Positions 60,305 through 64,000 of a stretch of DNA of 64,000 bases are shown here, in pieces. How positions within the stretch are numbered: position 1 is the stretch's first letter; each line of letters starts with the position of its first letter. Where the stretch lies: contig NC_057767.1 in assembly GCF_010389155.1 (NCBI RefSeq), forward strand, positions 24,191,723 through 24,255,722, read 5' to 3'. The notes under the pieces are model-generated. The model made no database searches. It had not been told where the DNA came from and saw only the letters and a program-made list of their open reading frames with translations. The translations under genes were made by a program, and so were the position numbers. The DNA is from Erigeron canadensis. Lineage: Eukaryota; Streptophyta; Magnoliopsida; Asterales; Asteraceae.

Positions 60305-61201
60305 TTAGGCCGTTCCTTATAAGACTTCCACTTCGCGTCTAGGAGGCGTCCGACGCGGCCAAAGCAGAAGATGTTATAAGCACCGGCGCGTCTGAAGGGT
60401 GCGTCCGGTGCTTGCTTCTAACTTTGAACGCAGTAGAAGTGGTGGTGGTGGTGGTGGTGGTGGTGGTGGGTCTGTCTTGCTCGTGAGCCGTTGCAAACAA
60501 AAAAAAAATTGATTTTTTCAAATATTTTCAAATACAATGGCTAGTTTCGTTTTTTTTTTCTTCCTCCTATATATACCACTATCACACTACCCTTTTATTT
60601 CACACTATCAAACATACACACTTCTATCTATCTTAAACCATCTCTAGCACTTACCACCCCAGAAAAATGTCTGATTCATCAACATCCTCCTCCTCTAGCT
60701 CTGATTTTGAAGCAACCGAATATGAAGAAGAGTTGATAGCTAACACTGTCCTCCCAACTCGCACGTGGTCTGAAAGGTGTTCAACGCAGCTTCGTATGTA
60801 CGGGGAGTTGCGCGATAGAAGGACTCACCATGAACTCCGCAATGCTCTGGTTGAACATATTTGGAACCTCCCGGAACACGGCCGTCAACGTTGATGTCAA
60901 GTTTTTTTTTCTTATAATAATGTGATTTTTTCACAATTTATGTTTAAGTTTTTAAATAAATGTAATGTGTTTTATGTTTTTTATAAGTGTTGTAATTTGT
61001 TTTTCTAATAATAAAATGTGTTTTATTTATAATAGATTGTGTTTGTTTAGTTTTGTGAAAAATAAAAAATGAAATAATATAATAATTGATGAATAGTGTT
61101 AGAATTAGGGATTATAAAGAAGGAGTGTTCTTGGTGTGTCTAGAAATGACGACTAGTGTTAGAAGTGGGTTAGAAGCGGTTCCTTATAAGTATAGACCTT
61201 A
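60305..61201 (+). mobile_element. PIF/Harbinger deletion derivative with TTA target duplication
   Basis: The body 60308-61198 starts GGCCGTTCCTTATAAG and ends CTTATAAGTATAGACC; TTA flanks it at 60305-60307 and 61199-61201, the duplication typical of PIF/Harbinger. Subterminal parts on both sides carry CTTATAAG and AGAAGTGG/CCACTTC words. A (GGT)10 run lies at 60439-60469. A promoter-like CTATATATACC precedes the internal ORF at 60667. GC content of the left ~150 bp (GCGTCCGACGCGG) is well above the neighbourhood. Confidence 0.75.
60667..60894 (+). CDS. 75-residue Harbinger-derived mini-protein
   Basis: The ORF is intact from ATG to TGA. The N-terminal half is a Ser run followed by an acidic stretch (SSDFEATEYEEELI), as at the start of many plant ALP1/HARBI1-like transposases. 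The C-terminal half (LRDRRTHHELRNALVEHIWN) matches the way I remember such transposases ending. The catalytic DDE core between them is absent, so it seems to be an internally deleted transposase gene that kept its frame. A TATA-like CTATATATACC lies ~100 bp upstream and the ATG context (AGAAAAATGTCT) is good. It cannot cut DNA. It could bind a partner protein or be silent; expression is unknown. Confidence 0.55.
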   Translation: MSDSSTSSSSSSDFEATEYEEELIANTVLPTRTWSERCSTQLRMYGELRDRRTHHELRNALVEHIWNLPEHGRQR

Positions 61202-62267
61202 TTTCTCTATCTATATTTAACTTTCAAAGAAAAACATGTTTAAAGCGTTAAATCTTTGCATAAAGTATTTTTTGAGGACACTATATACCAACTCTTTAAA
61301 ACTTCACAAAATTTGACGTAAACCTTATTAAACAAAGGCACCGAAATTGTTTTGATACTAACATTATCTAAACCACTATTTTGCACTAACTTCAAACCCG
61401 AGTTTGAAGTTTTTAACATACCATTTTATTATTATTTTTCGTATTCAATAAAAGTTGTTTTAACTGTCGCATTTAGTACTTAAGTTTAACCAATCCTGCT
61501 AAAAATCATCTCAATATATCCACTTGTTAACACATGTAATCCCCTAATTCTCTTTTCTAATCTCATCCCCTGATTTTCCACATTTCACAATCCTATTAAT
61601 TAGGATGATATTTAGGCTAAGCAATTATGAGGATTGATCATTACCCTTCTATTAATTAAAGATACCGTACGTTTCTTACAAGTTTCATTTTGGTTATTGT
61701 TCTCTTAATTAGCCGAAGATCACCAACAAACTTGTTGCCCTGTTGAGTTATTGGTACATAAAAGCTGTTGTATGATTAGTAATTGATCATCCCAAAAGGT
61801 TATTTTAATTTGTTTGTATCGTTGGTTACGCAAATATAGTTTTATACGAAAGTACTTCAAATTTTTGGTTCCATTATATAATAATTAATCATGCTCGAAT
61901 TTCACAAATGTTATCAGTAACATTAATTGTTTCTAAAACGTTTAATATTAAACCCACTTGAGCAGGTTGACCTTGGTTTAGTCCCGGTTGAGATTTGTGA
62001 TCTGAAAAATCTATTAGATAAGGTCATAGGGTTTCAGTCTGAAAGTTTCAACTCCTCAACCCGTTGAGGTCGACTCGATTAATGGCCCTATTAATACAAT
62101 GCTATATAGATTTTTTTTTTTAAAACGTTATCGTTCAAAGGATTCGACATACGTTTTATGAAAATTTTAATTTTGTTTTAATTTAGATAATTATAATTAT
62201 ATATATATGTTATAGGGATACATTAGTAACTTTACATATTGGAATTTAAGTAGTTTATAAAAAACTA
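61202..62267. other. AT-rich intergenic DNA with a second copy of the 47826 MITE family
   Basis: At ~61485-61640, in reverse orientation to 47826-47960, the core AATTCTCTTTTCTAATCT is shared and the ends read TGCTAAAAATCATC / GATATTTAGGCTA. A GTTGACCTTGG...AACCCGTTGAGG patch lies at 61965-62080. No gene is seen. Confidence 0.5.
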
Positions 62268-62670
62268 TAATTATAAGAGTAAATTACACGGATGGTACCT
62301 GAAGTATACCTCAGATTACTCTTTTGGCACAATCTTTTGATTCTCTACTTGGATCATACCTAAAGTTTTTAAATCCTACTCTTACGGTACCTAAAAATAA
62401 AAAAATATATGTATATGAATATTTCGTTTATTAATAGATTTTATTATTATAGAAGTAATTACACTTTTGGTCCTCTTGTTAAGAAAATAACAAAATTAGT
62501 GCTTAAGTGGATGGACTTAGTAGCCAAATAGACGGCTGTTAGTCTTAGGTATCGTACGAGTAGGATTTGAAAACTTTAGGTATGGTCCGAGTTGAGATTC
62601 AAAAACTGTACCAAAAGAGTAATATGATATATACTTTAGGTATTATCCGTGTTATTTATTCTAATTATAA
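62268..62670. mobile_element. MULE-type MITE with 9-bp target duplication TAATTATAA
   Basis: The element 62277-62661 is bounded by TAATTATAA at 62268-62276 and 62662-62670. The ~115-bp inverted arms start GAGTAAATTACACGG and GAATAAATAACACGG (reverse complement of the right end) and share ATTACTCTTTTGG and CATACCTAAAGTTTT. The short centre is AT-rich and non-coding. Confidence 0.85.
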
Positions 62671-64000
62671 TTATAAATTCTAATTGATGTAAATTTATAG
62701 ATTAAGTAAATTAAAACAGTGATTGCTACGCCTTCCCTAATCTTTTTAATCAACTTTTAGAATTTTGTATATTTATCTTTTCTTTCTCTCTAATAAAAGA
62801 GGATCCCAGATTAGTTATTTTTAAAAATATTGCCACGTGGCAACATATGCCCTCTATTTCACTAATCTACTTTCAAACTTAATTTAACTCGATCTACTAA
62901 AAAATAAAGCGTACAATATACCAGGGGAGTTCCGGAGGGAGGGCAAGCAAGACCTCCGACCAGGGCACAATTTTGAGGGACACAAAAATTTTAATTTTTT
63001 TAAATGTATATATATATATATATGTAAAAGTATAATCTATTATATTATATAAATATAGATATATTTAATTCTAATAACAAGCTAATGTATAAATTGAAAA
63101 AATAAAAAAAATAATAAAAAAAGGAGTTTGCTCATATAAGTGGATTCCTAAGAGTTGGAGCATTTTTTCCCTGGCTCGGACAGGGCACTTGAATTCTCAG
63201 GGCAGTAACTGAATATACTATACTCACAACATCCATCTCTTTAACAGGAAAATCACATAATATGATGTTTAAATATCTTTATCCAAAAAGCGGATAAATT
63301 AGGGCCTGTAAAAGGGGTGCGATTTTTACATGATGCAAGACGTCTTTTCTTATTTTGCTTCATTTTTTAAATGAGGTTGCACTTTTGAATCAAGTCTTAC
63401 TCAATCGGTGATCCATAAGACTCCAGTTTTTTTAAAGGTAAATATTTAATCACTTCACTATATATAATATATCCTTATTATTTTAGTCCATAAATTTTAC
63501 TTTCATTTACATACTTTAGATTGAATTATAGTGTAATTTATTTTATAGCCATAATAACAATGTTAAATGATGGGTCAATATTTCCTATAAATTACATTAC
63601 AATGACATATGAAAGAAAGTTATTGGCTTGATAAAGTGTGTTTTATACGAGTTTTATGATTCCTTATAAGTATTTCATGAAGTGGCGTACAAGGTGTTTG
63701 ATAAAATGTCTTTGTCAGTAAAAATATGGTCATAATAATACCATTAAGTTATCGGATCCTAAATCTACCAAAATTGTTGTTCAATTGTTATAAAAAAGTC
63801 AGTCGTAGATAGATTTGAGTCAATGGCAAATTGCCAAATTCATTGTATATGTTTATGGCAAACAATGGAGCATGGTCAATATTTCAAGGTTATAACTTCA
63901 TCCCCAGTTACATGATTCTTGCTTGAATGTTTTTAGAAATAACCGTAAATTTTGTTGTAATTAGGTTTTATTAATCCTGAAAATTTGGGATTTTAATAGG
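62671..64000. other. Intergenic DNA with a hAT-like fragment
   Basis: At ~62921-62985 a CAGGGGAGTTCCGGAGGGAG start and GGGCACAATTTTGAGGGACA resemble ends of plant hAT transposons; CCTGGCTCGGACAGGGCACT at ~63171-63190 may belong to it. Boundaries are not clear. No gene is seen to the window end. Confidence 0.4.

Noticed and set aside
60339..60521. Minus-strand ORF with a Thr run
   Set aside because: It is the complement of the (GGT)10 microsatellite in the Harbinger element and looks like no protein.
1..64000. CRISPR arrays, operons, rRNA or tRNA genes
   Set aside because: None were seen. Box B-like motifs belong to SINEs or SINE scraps without complete tRNA folds, and the DNA is eukaryotic.

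Overview
The window is nuclear DNA from a flowering plant. Genes carry GT-AG introns, several encode plant-only families (NETWORKED actin-binding protein, HYL1-type dsRNA-binding protein, UBP16-type deubiquitinase, folate-biopterin transporter 4), and the visibly AT-rich spaces are full of plant transposon types (copia, L1 LINE, SINE, TRIM, Helitron, MULE, hAT, Stowaway, Harbinger). A eudicot is certain enough; an asterid, perhaps Asteraceae, is my guess from the look of the proteins and repeats and is not proven.

Layout. 1-9,970: a small Helitron, then a complete but dead Ty1/copia element with a 5-bp target duplication (374-6468), then gene-free DNA with one full-length SINE. 9,974-15,637: UBP16-like ubiquitin protease, 11 exons (+). 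16,216-17,244: bHLH131-like transcription factor, 2 exons (-), head to head with 17,968-21,444: NET2-type protein, 2 exons (+). 21,600-31,200: repeat-rich, holding one small intact gene, a type-2 lipid transfer protein (25,343-25,615), whose upstream region is duplicated 2 kb away without the coding part. 31,204-35,965: conserved plant protein of unknown function, 6 exons (+). 37,836-42,242: folate-biopterin transporter 4-like, 7 exons (+). 42,600-50,500: hairpin element, CACT-ended element, 5'-truncated L1 LINE with target duplication, MULE/FAR1 exon fragment, Helitron, GC-rich repeat. 51,017-57,688: HYL1/DRB1 ortholog, 3 exons (+), whose 4.4-kb first intron carries an unusual inverted triple-LTR TRIM, a Helitron and a MULE MITE. 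58,256-58,590: orphan exon-like ORF (-). 59,039-59,689: membrane-anchored TPR protein (-). 60,308-61,198: a PIF/Harbinger deletion derivative with an intact 75-codon ORF. 61,200-64,000: repeats only.

The genes are unrelated in function (protein turnover, transcription, cytoskeleton, lipid transfer, folate transport, microRNA processing); no cluster or operon-like system is seen. The points I find most worth a second look are the TRIM that appears to have integrated as an inverted LTR-LTR-LTR unit, the HYL1 C-terminal repeat array broken by two out-of-phase deletions, the Harbinger mini-ORF joining transposase N- and C-terminal parts, and the duplicated lipid-transfer-protein promoter with a precisely dated Stowaway insertion. 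All exon borders were placed by eye from reading frame, GT-AG rules and remembered family sequences; none was tested against transcripts.
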